Shown here: positions 26,156 through 34,511 of the stretch, one piece after another
Layout: each line of letters starts with the position of its first letter
Position numbering within the stretch: position 1 is the stretch's first letter
Assembly: GCF_000011645.1 (NCBI RefSeq)
Contig: NC_006270.3
Span: forward strand, 2,043,501 to 2,107,500
DNA length: 64,000 nt
Origin: Bacillus licheniformis DSM 13 = ATCC 14580
GTDB lineage: Bacteria > Bacillota > Bacilli > Bacillales > Bacillaceae
Direction: 5' to 3'
Notes under the pieces: generated by a model
The model's input: the letters and a program-made list of their open reading frames with translations, nothing else
Databases searched by the model: none
Told to the model about the DNA's origin: nothing
Translations under genes and position numbers: made by a program

Positions 26156-27451
26156 TTAATGGATGATCAGCAGCCACACATAAAGTCCGGCAAGCGTGAT
26201 GAACAGGGTTGGAATGGTCAAAATGACACCTGTTTTAAAATAGGTTCCCCAAGAAATCTTTACGCCTTTCAGTGAAAGGACGTGAAGCCACAAGAGCGTC
26301 GCCAGGGAGCCGATCGGCGTGATTTTCGGACCGAGATCAGAGCCGATGACATTGGCGTAAATCAGCGCTTCTCTGAGAATCCCGTGTGTATCGGTATTCT
26401 GAATCGCAAGCGCATCAATCATCACCGTCGGCATATTGTTCATTAATGAAGACAGGATGGCTGCGATAAAGCCCATTCCCATTGTTCCGGCAAACAGCCC
26501 TTGATCGCTGACGGTCTGGATGACCTGTGAGAGAACATCTGTTAAGCCGGCGTTTCTCAAACCGTATACCACGACATACATCCCGATTGAGAAGAAAACG
26601 ATCGCCCAAGGCGCTCCCTTCAGCACTTTCTTCGTTTGCACCGCGGGGCTGTTTTTCGCTGTAATTAAGAAAATGACGGCGATCACGCCCGCGATGATCG
26701 AGACAGGGATCGAGAACAGCTCGCTGATAAAGTAACCGGCCAACAGAACGGCTAATATGAGCCATGACAAGCGGAATATTTTCCTGTCTCTAATCGCTTC
26801 CGCTGGCTGTTTTACATTTGTCATGTCATAATGCCGCGGAATGCTTTTTCTGAAAAACAAAAAAAGCACGATGATGCTTGCAATAAGCGAAAACAGGTTT
26901 GGAACAATCATTCTTGTTGCATATTCGATAAATCCGATGTTGAAAAAGTCTGCTGAGACAATATTGACAAGGTTGCTGACAACAAGCGGCAGCGATGTTG
27001 TATCCGCGATAAATCCGCTTGCGATAATAAAAGGAAAAACGAGCTTTTCTTGAAAATTTAACGCGCGTACCATGGCAAGCACAATCGGCGTCAAAATTAA
27101 AGCAGCTCCGTCATTGGCAAACAGCGCGGCTACTACGGCTCCCAGCAGGGTGACATAGACAAACATCCGAATGCCGTTTCCTTTAGCTGCCTTGGCCATG
27201 TGCAGGGCGGCCCACTCGAAAAATCCGATTTCATCAAGGATCAGGGAGATAATGATGATCGCAACAAATGCCAAAGTCGCATTCCATACGATTCCCGTTA
27301 CGTCTAATACATCCTGAAAATTGACGACTCCGGCAATTAAAGCCAGCACCGCTCCTCCGCAGGCCGACCAGCCGATGGATAGATTTTTCGGCTGCCAAAT
27401 CACGAGCGTGAGCGTCAGCAGAAAAATCAAAGTGGCTAAGACTGTCGTCAT
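26156..27451 (-). CDS. arsB: Arsenite efflux pump, ArsB type
   Basis: A membrane protein of about 431 residues with roughly twelve hydrophobic segments and ArsB features such as LFANDGAALILTPIV near 110 and ITPIGSLATLLWLHVLS near 385. It exports the arsenite made by ArsC. This is the ArsB family, not the Acr3 family of the B. subtilis ars operon. A longer frame starts at 27490, but GGAGG lies 10 bases before the ATG at 27451 and the hydrophobic start MTTVLATLIFLLTL. Confidence 0.92.
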   Translation of the reverse strand: MTTVLATLIFLLTLTLVIWQPKNLSIGWSACGGAVLALIAGVVNFQDVLDVTGIVWNATLAFVAIIIISLILDEIGFFEWAALHMAKAAKGNGIRMFVYVTLLGAVVAALFANDGAALILTPIVLAMVRALNFQEKLVFPFIIASGFIADTTSLPLVVSNLVNIVSADFFNIGFIEYATRMIVPNLFSLIASIIVLFLFFRKSIPRHYDMTNVKQPAEAIRDRKIFRLSWLILAVLLAGYFISELFSIPVSIIAGVIAVIFLITAKNSPAVQTKKVLKGAPWAIVFFSIGMYVVVYGLRNAGLTDVLSQVIQTVSDQGLFAGTMGMGFIAAILSSLMNNMPTVMIDALAIQNTDTHGILREALIYANVIGSDLGPKITPIGSLATLLWLHVLSLKGVKISWGTYFKTGVILTIPTLFITLAGLYVWLLIIH

Positions 27452-27492
27452 CGCGTGTACGCCTCCTTCATAGGTTTCCTCTCCGGACACAT

Positions 27493-27529
27493 CTTATAAT
27501 AAAATTGTTATATAAGTCAATGCTTATAT
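27493..27529 (-). promoter_or_regulatory. arsBC promoter with ArsR-type operator
   Basis: TTGACT (27515-27520) and TATAAG (27493-27498) are 16 bases apart on the minus strand. ATATAAG and CTTATAT (27510-27516, 27523-27529) form a perfect inverted repeat over the -35, as expected for ArsR control. Confidence 0.7.
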
Positions 27530-27543
27530 TCGGAATGCAAATG

Positions 27544-27569
27544 AAAAAGAGGGAACAGTCCACCCTCTT
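27544..27569 (-). terminator. Terminator between arsR and arsB
   Basis: AAGAGGG / CCCTCTT hairpin followed by TTTTT on the minus strand, directly after the arsR stop. arsR therefore appears to be a separate transcript from arsBC. Confidence 0.75.
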
Positions 27570-27574
27570 CTGTT

Positions 27575-27922
27575 TTAACTGCACGAAACGGGTCTTTCTT
27601 TTCTTTTAACGGTTTGAAGAACCTCGTCGTGTGCATCGATCTGATTGAGAACGGCAAGGACCAATTCGCGTTCCGGAAAGTCGTCATGAAGCGAATAAAA
27701 ACGCCATTGTTCCCTTCTCTGTTCCTTGATCATATTTGCGCTTTTCAGCTTTCGCAAATGCTGGCTGATTGCGGGCTGGCTTGTTTCAAACATATCGACA
27801 AGCTGGCAGACGCAATATGGTTTCTCCTGAAGCAGTTTCAGAATTAAGAGTCGGGTAGAATCGCTCAATATCTTCATGCAGCTCACCGTGCTTTTCGAAT
27901 CAAGCTTTGTTTGTACGGACAT
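27575..27922 (-). CDS. arsR: Arsenic-responsive repressor
   Basis: A 115-residue ArsR/SmtB winged-helix protein. The metalloid-binding CxC lies at the start of the recognition region (PYCVCQLVDMFETSQPAISQHLRKL), as in typical arsenite sensors. GGAGG lies 6 bases before the ATG. Its own promoter and the arsBC promoter both carry AT-rich inverted repeats over the promoter elements, consistent with repression of both transcripts. Confidence 0.93.
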   Translation of the reverse strand: MSVQTKLDSKSTVSCMKILSDSTRLLILKLLQEKPYCVCQLVDMFETSQPAISQHLRKLKSANMIKEQRREQWRFYSLHDDFPERELVLAVLNQIDAHDEVLQTVKRKERPVSCS

Positions 27923-27968
27923 GACATTCCTCCAATATCAGGCGTTTTGCAGACGTTATGTTGCATCC

Positions 27969-27997
27969 ATTATATAAATGTCCTTTTATATAATCAA
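27969..27997 (-). promoter_or_regulatory. arsR promoter with operator
   Basis: TTGATT (27992-27997) and TATAAT (27969-27974) are 17 bases apart on the minus strand. ATTATATAAA and TTTATATAAT (27969-27978, 27985-27994) are perfect inverted repeats covering the -10 and most of the spacer. Confidence 0.75.
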
Positions 27998-28007
27998 GCG
28001 GTGATCA

Positions 28008-28282
28008 TCAAGGCGCGGAACTCGTGACAACATCGATTGTCACTGTGAAACACGCTAAAATGATTGACACTAGAGTTGAGGCAAAAATCGGCGTGTCACT
28101 GCGTTTTTGCGGCCGGACAAATAAAGGATGAGGCCCATGAGGATCGAACAGCCCCAAATGAAAAATCCGGTTTCTGTAGCAAGCAGTTCCCAATGAAAAA
28201 GCCAGACATGAAGGATTCCCAAATGATAATGACCAAAGACAATGAAATATACGTATGTACGTTTTGCAATAGGTTCCTTCAA
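28008..28282 (-). pseudogene. Frameshifted small membrane protein
   Basis: One frame from 28282 codes KEPIAKRTYVYFIVFGHYHL with a membrane segment ending in GLILYLSGRKN; from about 28105 another frame continues as TPIFASTLVSIILACFTVTI and ends DVVTSSAP at 28008. Adding one base in the AAAAA run at 28104-28108 would join them into an approximately 90-residue protein with two or three membrane segments. Only a TTG start without a good ribosome binding site is available, which supports decay. Family not recognised. Confidence 0.4.
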
Positions 28283-28304
28283 ATTATCATCATACTAGAA
28301 CAGT

Positions 28305-28333
28305 AAAGCCTCCGAGGACTCGGAAGCTTTTTT
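28305..28333. terminator. Hairpin terminator downstream of ydeI
   Basis: AAAGCCTCCGA pairs with TCGGAaGCTTT around a short loop. The longer T run is on the plus strand, but the minus strand also ends in TTT, so it may also serve the ydeI-like gene. Confidence 0.5.
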
Positions 28334-28410
28334 ATTCTCACTCATCATTTCGCCGCTTCTTCGGCATGATTATGATTCGCATCTCCCATGAAAGGTAGTT
28401 GCGTAATATA

Positions 28411-29004
28411 CTAGTCATTCAATCCCTTTCCATCGAGAATTTGCTGAGTATATTTTTCAATCCGCGACTCTCTGGTTTTGGATTGTTTTGGTTTGGAAAA
28501 ATAAAGAATATATGCTCTTTGCCGGCCCGGCGTCAATGCTTCAAAAGCCGCTTTTAAAGCTGGGATTTCAGCGAATTTTTTTTGAAGTTCTTCTGGAATT
28601 GTATATTCTGCAGCCTGTTTAAAATCCACTTGCAGGCCGGCTTTTTCTACATCAATGGCCTCATTTATATAAGCTTTCAAAATGGTCTCCATTTCAGCTA
28701 TTTCTTGTACATTGGTGAATCGAACCTGCCGCGCGGCTTGTACATTCTCCGTTTGCTGGATAAGAATCCCGTTGGGGTCCTTTAACAATGCGCCTTTATG
28801 AAACAAAAGCGCACAATATTCCTTAAATCCATGGATTAAAACGATGTTTTTATTCTCGAACGTATAACAAGGATGCTTCCACTTGAAATCTTCGTTCAGC
28901 TCACATTCAAGTACGATTTGACGGAGCTTCTTAAATTCTTCCTTCCACTTTTCGGCTTTGCTTAAAAATTCATCAACCTTTGGATTCGTTCTGCTATTTG
29001 TCAT
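28411..29004 (-). CDS. ydeI: YdeI family protein (DUF1801)
   Basis: A 197-residue soluble protein matching B. subtilis YdeI in length and in segments such as NEDFKWKHPCYTF, LLFHKGALLKDPNGILI and the C-terminal LTPGRQRAYILYFS. The N-terminal part is a DUF1801-type fold, and the tail is the YdeI/OmpD-associated motif. The ATG at 29004 follows AGAGGGGTGG and is preferred over the frame start at 29013. The biochemical role of the family is not settled. Confidence 0.85.
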   Translation of the reverse strand: MTNSRTNPKVDEFLSKAEKWKEEFKKLRQIVLECELNEDFKWKHPCYTFENKNIVLIHGFKEYCALLFHKGALLKDPNGILIQQTENVQAARQVRFTNVQEIAEMETILKAYINEAIDVEKAGLQVDFKQAAEYTIPEELQKKFAEIPALKAAFEALTPGRQRAYILYFSKPKQSKTRESRIEKYTQQILDGKGLND

Positions 29005-29125
29005 AAGGACCACCCCTCTTTATTTCATAATGTCATTTTAACCTAAACTTGCTCTGCCGACAGCTGAAATATTTTAAGCGTTACGGAGATACAATATGCT
29101 TAGCAAAAGAAGAGGCGGGATGATT

Positions 29126-29851
29126 ATGAAATTTAGCATCATGACGTTTAATATCCATCATGGAAAAGGAAGGGACCGCCGCGTTGATTTAGGTAGAACA
29201 GCCGGTGTGATCGCTCAAAGCGGCTGCGACATCATCGGCCTGAATGAAGTGGATCGGCATTTCTCAAATAGAAGCGATTACGAAGACCAAATCGGCCGGC
29301 TTGCAGAACAATTGAACATGCACTATGCGTACTGCCCCTCCCTTTCATTGAGTTCCGGCGATTCTTCTGAGAAAAGGCAATACGGGAACGCTCTATTAAC
29401 GCGTTTTCCGATTAAGAAAGAACGGCATCATTCATTCAATTTTGTCAAAGGGCTGATCGAAGGAAGGTCTCTTCTTGAGGCTGATGTCCGGATCGGTGAC
29501 CGGCTCTTTCGCGTTTTTGTTACGCATTTGAGCCTGAATCCGTGGCTTCACGGCAAGCAGACGGATTTTTTAATCGAGAAGGTTCAAGAGAGCGATCTGC
29601 CTGTGATCGTCACGGGAGACTTTAATATGAAACCTTATTCACGGGGATGGAAAAAGGTCGCGGAAAAACTGGCCGACCTGTGGGATGAAAGTCAATACGG
29701 ACAGGGGTTCACCCACCCTTCCCACCGCCCGAGACGGCGGTTGGACTACATCTTTCTCAGTCCGTCTTTTCATGTGTCAGCGGCTGAAATTGTCGCCGTT
29801 GATCCGAACGCTTCCGACCATCTGCCGCTTAAGGGCAGCATCACATATTAA
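29126..29851 (+). CDS. Endonuclease/exonuclease/phosphatase (EEP) family hydrolase
   Basis: A 241-residue metal-dependent phosphodiesterase. The EEP residues are all present: MTFNIHHGKGRD at the start, GLNEVDRH near 47 (metal-binding glutamate), TGDFNMKP near 165, and ASDHLPL near the end (catalytic Asp-His). No signal peptide is seen. The ATG at 29126 is 6 bases after GGCGGG; an upstream in-frame ATG at 29096 lacks a binding site. Substrate could be DNA, a lipid or a phosphate ester; nothing nearby decides. Confidence 0.82.
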   Translation: MKFSIMTFNIHHGKGRDRRVDLGRTAGVIAQSGCDIIGLNEVDRHFSNRSDYEDQIGRLAEQLNMHYAYCPSLSLSSGDSSEKRQYGNALLTRFPIKKERHHSFNFVKGLIEGRSLLEADVRIGDRLFRVFVTHLSLNPWLHGKQTDFLIEKVQESDLPVIVTGDFNMKPYSRGWKKVAEKLADLWDESQYGQGFTHPSHRPRRRLDYIFLSPSFHVSAAEIVAVDPNASDHLPLKGSITY

Positions 29852-29853
29852 AG

Positions 29854-29874
29854 GACGGCTTTAGAAGCCGTCCT
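29854..29874. repeat. 21-base repeat, copy 1 (self-complementary hairpin)
   Basis: GACGGCTT and AAGCCGTC are the arms of a small hairpin directly after the EEP gene stop. The same 21 bases recur exactly 200 bases downstream. Confidence 0.85.
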
Positions 29875-29995
29875 CAGCGTGTCGACAAACCCTCGCATTC
29901 GTTGTCAGGCCTGCGCGTCGGTGCTCACGAATTCCAACATTCGCTCCGCTCCAATGCTCGGCCTTCCTAGACTGCAAGGGTTTTCAATCACGCTG
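29875..29995. repeat. Imperfect long inverted-repeat element
   Basis: The ends CAGCGTG (29875-29881) and CACGCTG (29989-29995) are inverted, and further in AAACCCT (29887-29893) pairs with AGGGTTT (29977-29983). The inside is GC-richer than its surroundings. No coding frame fits. The look is of a dispersed intergenic repeat or a structured RNA; whether other copies exist cannot be seen here. Confidence 0.6.
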
Positions 29996-30001
29996 AAAGG
30001 A

Positions 30002-30043
30002 TGACAAAATCCCAAAACTAAAAGTCGTTTTGGGATTTTGTCA
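30002..30043. terminator. Strong bidirectional hairpin
   Basis: TGACAAAATCCCAAAAC and its exact complement form a 17-bp stem with an eight-base loop. T-rich arms on both strands allow termination either way between the convergent EEP and glcU genes. Confidence 0.7.
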
Positions 30044-30053
30044 ACAATCTGAT

Positions 30054-30074
30054 GACGGCTTTAGAAGCCGTCCT
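30054..30074. repeat. 21-base repeat, copy 2 (self-complementary hairpin)
   Basis: Identical to the copy at 29854-29874. It ends on the first base of the glcU stop codon and could also help end glcU transcription. Confidence 0.85.
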
Positions 30075-30931
30075 TAAGCTTTTGCGATGCCCAGCAAAAC
30101 GCCGGCTGCGACGATCAGTATGATGCCGATGGCGATACCGATCAGCTGCCGCTTTGTTTTCTTTTCGCCGAGCAGAATAATGCCGCCGAGCGTTGAGATG
30201 ACGATCCCCATCTGTGATAGCGAAAAACTGGTCGCTACGCCGACCCGCGGCTGGGAGATGAATAAAAACATGTTTCCCGCTGCCCAGATTAAACCAGGAA
30301 TGATATTTTTGATGACGTAAAAATTAAACGGCTTATGCCTGAATGTCAAGATCAAACCGCCGGCAACCATGCCGACAGCCTGAGGAAAAAGAGCCGCCCA
30401 GCCGCTGACATCAAAAAGCCGGACGACGACGACATACACGAGATAGCCGAATGTTGAAATCAGCAAAATCACGATTCCTTTTTTCATGTCGCCGGTTTTT
30501 TCCTCTGTTTTTTGGCTGCGGTCTTCCAGCGATGTCAGCACGATTCCCACGATGATAAAAATCAGCGCCAGAACGCCGAGAACGATCGAGATTGTCGTCG
30601 CCCACTCATGGAAAACAAGCACCCCAAACAGAGAAGTGGATACGAGCTGAAGCCCTGTTGAGATCGGCATCGTTTTAGACACGCCGATCAGATCGATGCT
30701 TTTCAGCTGATTGGTCTGGCCGAGCGCCCAAAATAGTCCGGAAACGACGCCGACGGCAAATATCCGGGGGGATAATTCAGGCTGGACGACGAAGTAGATT
30801 CCGATTGAAAAAATTAAAGCGCCGAATGTTGTGCCGAGCACCTGGCTGTACGGTCCGCCCCCAAGCTTTACATTAAAGAGCACGATGCTTCCCCAGAAAA
30901 TCGCTGGTAAAATCGCTAAGAAAATGTCCAT
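30074..30931 (-). CDS. glcU: Glucose uptake protein
   Basis: A 285-residue permease of the GRP/DMT type with ten hydrophobic segments. It starts MDIFLAILPAIFWGSIVLFN and has the family segments VKLGGGPYSQVLGTTFGAL and LGQTNQLKSIDLIGVSKTMP. It imports glucose by proton symport. In B. subtilis glcU sits before the glucose dehydrogenase gene gdh, but no gdh is found here. AAAGG lies 10 bases before the ATG. Confidence 0.9.
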   Translation of the reverse strand: MDIFLAILPAIFWGSIVLFNVKLGGGPYSQVLGTTFGALIFSIGIYFVVQPELSPRIFAVGVVSGLFWALGQTNQLKSIDLIGVSKTMPISTGLQLVSTSLFGVLVFHEWATTISIVLGVLALIFIIVGIVLTSLEDRSQKTEEKTGDMKKGIVILLISTFGYLVYVVVVRLFDVSGWAALFPQAVGMVAGGLILTFRHKPFNFYVIKNIIPGLIWAAGNMFLFISQPRVGVATSFSLSQMGIVISTLGGIILLGEKKTKRQLIGIAIGIILIVAAGVLLGIAKA

Positions 30932-30995
30932 TTGATTTAAACCTTTCTTTCCTTGTTTTTATCTATTAAGGTGCACTATCGATGCGATTTTTAAC

Positions 30996-31032
30996 ACAAA
31001 AAATCCATTTTGAACAACGTTCAAAATGGATT
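30996..31032 (-). terminator. Terminator of the GHL10 gene
   Basis: AATCCATTTTGAAC and GTTCAAAATGGATT form a perfect 14-bp stem with a three-base loop (31002-31032); TTTTTT follows on the minus strand. Confidence 0.88.
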
Positions 31033-31052
31033 GGTACTGTTACCGCAAAATA

Positions 31053-32240
31053 TCAGTTTTCACTGTTTACGCTGCCAAGCCAAGGCATATCGGGAACAGC
31101 TGCCGGTTTTTTGTACAAGTCCTGGATCAGTCTGTCTTTAATGCCGAGCGGATTCCGGTTTAAATCTTTCAGGCTGAAATGGATGCTTCCCATCACATTT
31201 GAGGCGCGGTTTAATGCGATCTGCCGCGGATATTCTTCAGGGTCTGACCAGGCGGGATCTGAGTTTTGATTGATTTTATAGGCTGCTTGTCCAATGTATA
31301 AATGAACGGGGCGATGGCTGACTTCATTTTTCCACCAGTCCACTAAGATGTCGTAGGAAGCTGGGGCAAAGCCGATGCTCCAGTAGATTTGCGGGGCGAT
31401 GTAATCGATGTATCCCTGTCTGATCCATTCCCTCGTGTCAGCGTAAAGGTCGTCATAGTTTGTCATTCCGGCGGCTGTATTCGATCCCGTCGGATCATCT
31501 GCTATATTTCGCCATACACCAAAGGGGCTGATTCCAAATTTGACTGAGGCCCTCTCTTTTTTGACGGCATCATTGATTTGTTTGACAAGCTGGTTGACGT
31601 TGTCCCTTCGCCAATCTTCAATATTTGAAAAACGGTCTTTTCCATATTGTTCATATGTGCTCAAGTCGGGAAATTCGACTCCCGCAATTTTATACGGATA
31701 AAAATAGTCATCCATATGAACGGCGTCGACCGGGTAATTCTTGACGACTTCCGCTATGCCTTGGACAATGAATTCCTGGGCCTCAGGGATGCCGGGATTG
31801 TAATACAGCTGTCTGCCGTAGGCAACGACCCAGTCGGGGTGCGTTCTGGCCGGGTGATCCTGTGACAGCCTGTTCAAATCGGTATGATTCATCGTGATCC
31901 GATAAGGGTTGAACCATGCATGAAATTCAAGCTTTCTCCGGTGGGTTTCTTCGAGCAAAAATGCCAGCGGATCGTATCCAGGGTCTTTTCCTTGAATCCC
32001 TGTTAAGTATTCCGACCACGGCCCGTATGCGGAAGGATAAAAAGCATCCGCCGCCGGCTTAATTTGAACGACGACCGCGTTCATCCCCATTGCTGTCACA
32101 TCATCCAAAAGCTTCACATACTCCGTTTTTTGCTCTTCGATTGTCAGTCCTTTTTTTGAAGGCCAGTCAATATTTGTGACGGTGGCGATCCACACTGCCC
32201 GGAATTCTTTAGTTTCGCAGCCTGCGCTCTTTTCTTTCAT
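31053..32240 (-). CDS. GHL10-type glycoside hydrolase (YngK-like)
   Basis: A 395-residue protein of the glycosyl hydrolase-like 10 family (former DUF187). Family segments are clear: EFRAVWIATVTNIDWPSKKG, VVVQIKPAADAFYPS near 60, FHAWFNPYRI near 107, VDAVHMDDYFYPY near 175 and IAPQIYWSIGF near 290. B. subtilis YngK is about 110 residues longer and exported; this one starts at MKEKSAGCETKEF with no signal peptide. The ATG at 32240 lies 6 bases after GGGGAG. The substrate of the family is not settled; peptidoglycan-like glycans have been suggested. Confidence 0.8.
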   Translation of the reverse strand: MKEKSAGCETKEFRAVWIATVTNIDWPSKKGLTIEEQKTEYVKLLDDVTAMGMNAVVVQIKPAADAFYPSAYGPWSEYLTGIQGKDPGYDPLAFLLEETHRRKLEFHAWFNPYRITMNHTDLNRLSQDHPARTHPDWVVAYGRQLYYNPGIPEAQEFIVQGIAEVVKNYPVDAVHMDDYFYPYKIAGVEFPDLSTYEQYGKDRFSNIEDWRRDNVNQLVKQINDAVKKERASVKFGISPFGVWRNIADDPTGSNTAAGMTNYDDLYADTREWIRQGYIDYIAPQIYWSIGFAPASYDILVDWWKNEVSHRPVHLYIGQAAYKINQNSDPAWSDPEEYPRQIALNRASNVMGSIHFSLKDLNRNPLGIKDRLIQDLYKKPAAVPDMPWLGSVNSEN

Positions 32241-32314
32241 GAACATCTCCCCTTTTGGAAAAATCAGAACTTTCTGTTATTATATGCCGGATGTTCTTTT
32301 TTGTATATGAAAAA

Positions 32315-32347
32315 ACAGGCCAAGACATGTCGCTGTCTTTAGCCTGT
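32315..32347 (-). terminator. Terminator of nrnB
   Basis: ACAGG and CCTGT with inner AAGACA / TGTCTT form a stem that overlaps the nrnB stop; TTTTTT follows on the minus strand. Confidence 0.75.
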
Positions 32348-33541
32348 CGTTTGAATCGCCAGTTTCACCTGCTGCATCAAATATTGGACAAATGCTTCAT
32401 CCCTCGCGAGCCATGCAGCGTAATTTCTTTTAATGAACCGCTCTGCCTCTTCGAATGAAGTGAATGTCTCATGCTGAGCCACGCCGTTTAATTGAATGTT
32501 CCAGCCATTTGCGCTAGGAAAGAGAAAAAACTGGTCCTCGTCCCTGTTGACATAAAGGCTGCCGTAGTCGGACTTTTTTACATTATAGACGTTTTTAAAG
32601 GCATCTGCTCTCAAGGGCTCCAGCGGAAACGGTTCAGTTACATACAGCTTGAACGCTTCATCTGTCAGCGGGCACCCCGCTGCCTTGGCATGGCCGCCTC
32701 CGCCGAACGTGCCGGCGATTTCTGATACATCTGTTTCATCATGGATGGTGCGAAGGCTCACTTTTTTGCCGCCCATATTTAAGATGGCGATATAGTCTAG
32801 GTGCGGATACGTTTTCCCGAGTTCGTTCCCCACCTCTGAATGATAGGATTCGGCATGCACGATGCCGACGCAGTGCGCATTAATGAAGGTTTGAACGATT
32901 TCCCGCCGTTTCCTGCGGATATACCGTTCAATTTTTTCTTCTTCCATATCCAAGATTTTTTCTTCGAATTCATCAAATGAAAACGCGTCGCTTTCTTTAA
33001 GGCGCCGGATCATTTTTTCCTCAAATTCGTCGATGGATACCATAAAAAACAGGTCATTCAGGCGTTTCGCTTCGAGAGCGCCCGTCTGTTCCCATTCCCA
33101 TGTATCATAGAGGCGTACGAGTTCGACGAACTGATCCATCGCTTTTGTCTCTCGAATGTGGCCGTTGTCTATTAAGTATTCATAGAAAAGAGAAGTCGCT
33201 GAAGCGAGCCTGCCATCCTCATATTGAACTTTTATCATGCCCCAAGGGCGTTCATTCAAATGAAGCGCAGTTTTATGGTGGTCGATCAGTTTGACCTTTC
33301 CCCCCGCTTCCGCATATTGGTCCAGCCTTTCCTCATTTTCTTGATGAACGGACAAGTCCGTGATAAACAGGCCTTCATGCTGTTTTTCTTTGCCTTTTGT
33401 CCGCTCCAAAAAACGCCCGACTTGCATGTCGAGTCCGGTGACCGAATTGTAGCGGACCTCGACCCGTTCGCCAAAAGCCACTTTTGCGAGAATTCCGCAG
33501 CCGACTCCGTCCAAGTCGTTGTGAGTATACAAATGATACAT
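32339..33541 (-). CDS. nrnB: Oligoribonuclease NrnB (DHH-DHHA1 phosphoesterase)
   Basis: A 400-residue protein matching B. subtilis NrnB (YngD), which removes nucleotides from short RNA oligomers. The DHH domain has THNDLDGVG near the start, FITDLSV near 80 and LIDHHKTA near 108; the DHHA1 domain has GGGGHAKAAG near 300. The frame opens at 33601, but the conserved start MYHLYTHND at 33541 follows GGTGGGCGGG. No partner operon is evident; a terminator follows. Confidence 0.9.
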   Translation of the reverse strand: MYHLYTHNDLDGVGCGILAKVAFGERVEVRYNSVTGLDMQVGRFLERTKGKEKQHEGLFITDLSVHQENEERLDQYAEAGGKVKLIDHHKTALHLNERPWGMIKVQYEDGRLASATSLFYEYLIDNGHIRETKAMDQFVELVRLYDTWEWEQTGALEAKRLNDLFFMVSIDEFEEKMIRRLKESDAFSFDEFEEKILDMEEEKIERYIRRKRREIVQTFINAHCVGIVHAESYHSEVGNELGKTYPHLDYIAILNMGGKKVSLRTIHDETDVSEIAGTFGGGGHAKAAGCPLTDEAFKLYVTEPFPLEPLRADAFKNVYNVKKSDYGSLYVNRDEDQFFLFPSANGWNIQLNGVAQHETFTSFEEAERFIKRNYAAWLARDEAFVQYLMQQVKLAIQTTG

Positions 33542-33649
33542 GCTTCCCGCCCACCTTGCTGTTTTATTGTCGGCCTGCCGCAGCAGGCGCATCTTTCTCA
33601 TCTTACTATTGTAAAGAAACGGATTTTTTATACAGTTGTGAGGTAAGAC

Positions 33650-33684
33650 AAAAAGGACAGCTTCTTGTTAGAAAAAGTCTGTCC
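33650..33684 (-). terminator. Terminator of pflBA
   Basis: GGACAG and CTGTCC with an inner CTT / AAG pairing are followed by TTTTTG on the minus strand, 12 bases after the pflA stop. Confidence 0.75.
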
Positions 33685-33695
33685 GGCAAAAGCGT

Positions 33696-34454
33696 TTATG
33701 TCTCTTGCAGCAAGGATCCGCCTTGCAAGTGTGCGGTGAGCAGTCTGTACGCATTTTCGGCCCTGTCGGCACTTGGCGGTTCAACCCCTTTTAACGGATA
33801 ATCCAGGCCAAGCGCTTCCCATTTGTAGACGCCGAGCTTGTGATAAGGAAGAACCTCCACCTTCTGAACGTTCGCAAGCGTGCCGATAAACGTGCCGAGG
33901 GCCGTTAAATCGGCATCGATATCGGAGATCCCCGGAACCAGTACGTGGCGGATCCAGACGGGAACTTGATGTTCAGCGAGAAACCGGGCAAATTCTAAAA
34001 TGTGGTCATTCGGCATTCCTGTCAGGTTGATATGTTTTTTTCTGTTGTGATGCTTGAGGTCAAGCAAAACAAGGTCTGTATACTGGATCAGTTCTTTGAT
34101 CTGCTCTTGAAATGCCGGCGCAGCCGAATAGCATCCGCCGGACGAATCGAGTGCCGTGTGAATGCCGAGGCTTTTGCATGCTTTGAACAGCTCGATTAAA
34201 AACGGCAGTTGTAAAAGCGGCTCGCCTCCGCTCACGGTGATGCCTCCGCCCGATGATTGAATAAACGGGAGATAATGCTGGACATCCTGAACGATTTCGG
34301 AAACCGTCATTTGTTTTCCGGTTCCGATTTCCCAAGTATCAGCATTATGGCAAAATTGACAGCGCATCAGGCAGCCTTGTGTGAAGACGACATACCTGAT
34401 GCCTGGACCGTCAACGGTGCCGAATGTTTCGATCGAATGAATATTTCCATCCAT
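33696..34454 (-). CDS. pflA: Pyruvate formate-lyase activating enzyme
   Basis: A 252-residue radical-SAM enzyme that installs the glycyl radical in PflB. The 4Fe-4S cluster motif is CLMRCQFC near residue 27, preceded by GTVDGPGIRYVVF and followed by GGEPLLQ. The ATG at 34454 is 6 bases after GAGGTG, so the GTG start at 34463 is not used. It lies 57 bases after pflB and is expected to share its anaerobic promoter. Confidence 0.94.
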   Translation of the reverse strand: MDGNIHSIETFGTVDGPGIRYVVFTQGCLMRCQFCHNADTWEIGTGKQMTVSEIVQDVQHYLPFIQSSGGGITVSGGEPLLQLPFLIELFKACKSLGIHTALDSSGGCYSAAPAFQEQIKELIQYTDLVLLDLKHHNRKKHINLTGMPNDHILEFARFLAEHQVPVWIRHVLVPGISDIDADLTALGTFIGTLANVQKVEVLPYHKLGVYKWEALGLDYPLKGVEPPSADRAENAYRLLTAHLQGGSLLQET

Positions 34455-34511
34455 GGAGATCACCTCTTTTTATGAGGCGGAGCGCCTTGGTCGCGCTCCG
34501 CTTATTGCTCG

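Noticed and set aside
28064..28306. 80-codon plus-strand frame
   Set aside because: Antisense of the frameshifted membrane protein; no ribosome binding site.
28340..28410. Short histidine-containing frame after the ydeI stop
   Set aside because: In the ydeI frame but only about 21 codons, without its own ribosome site; likely chance.
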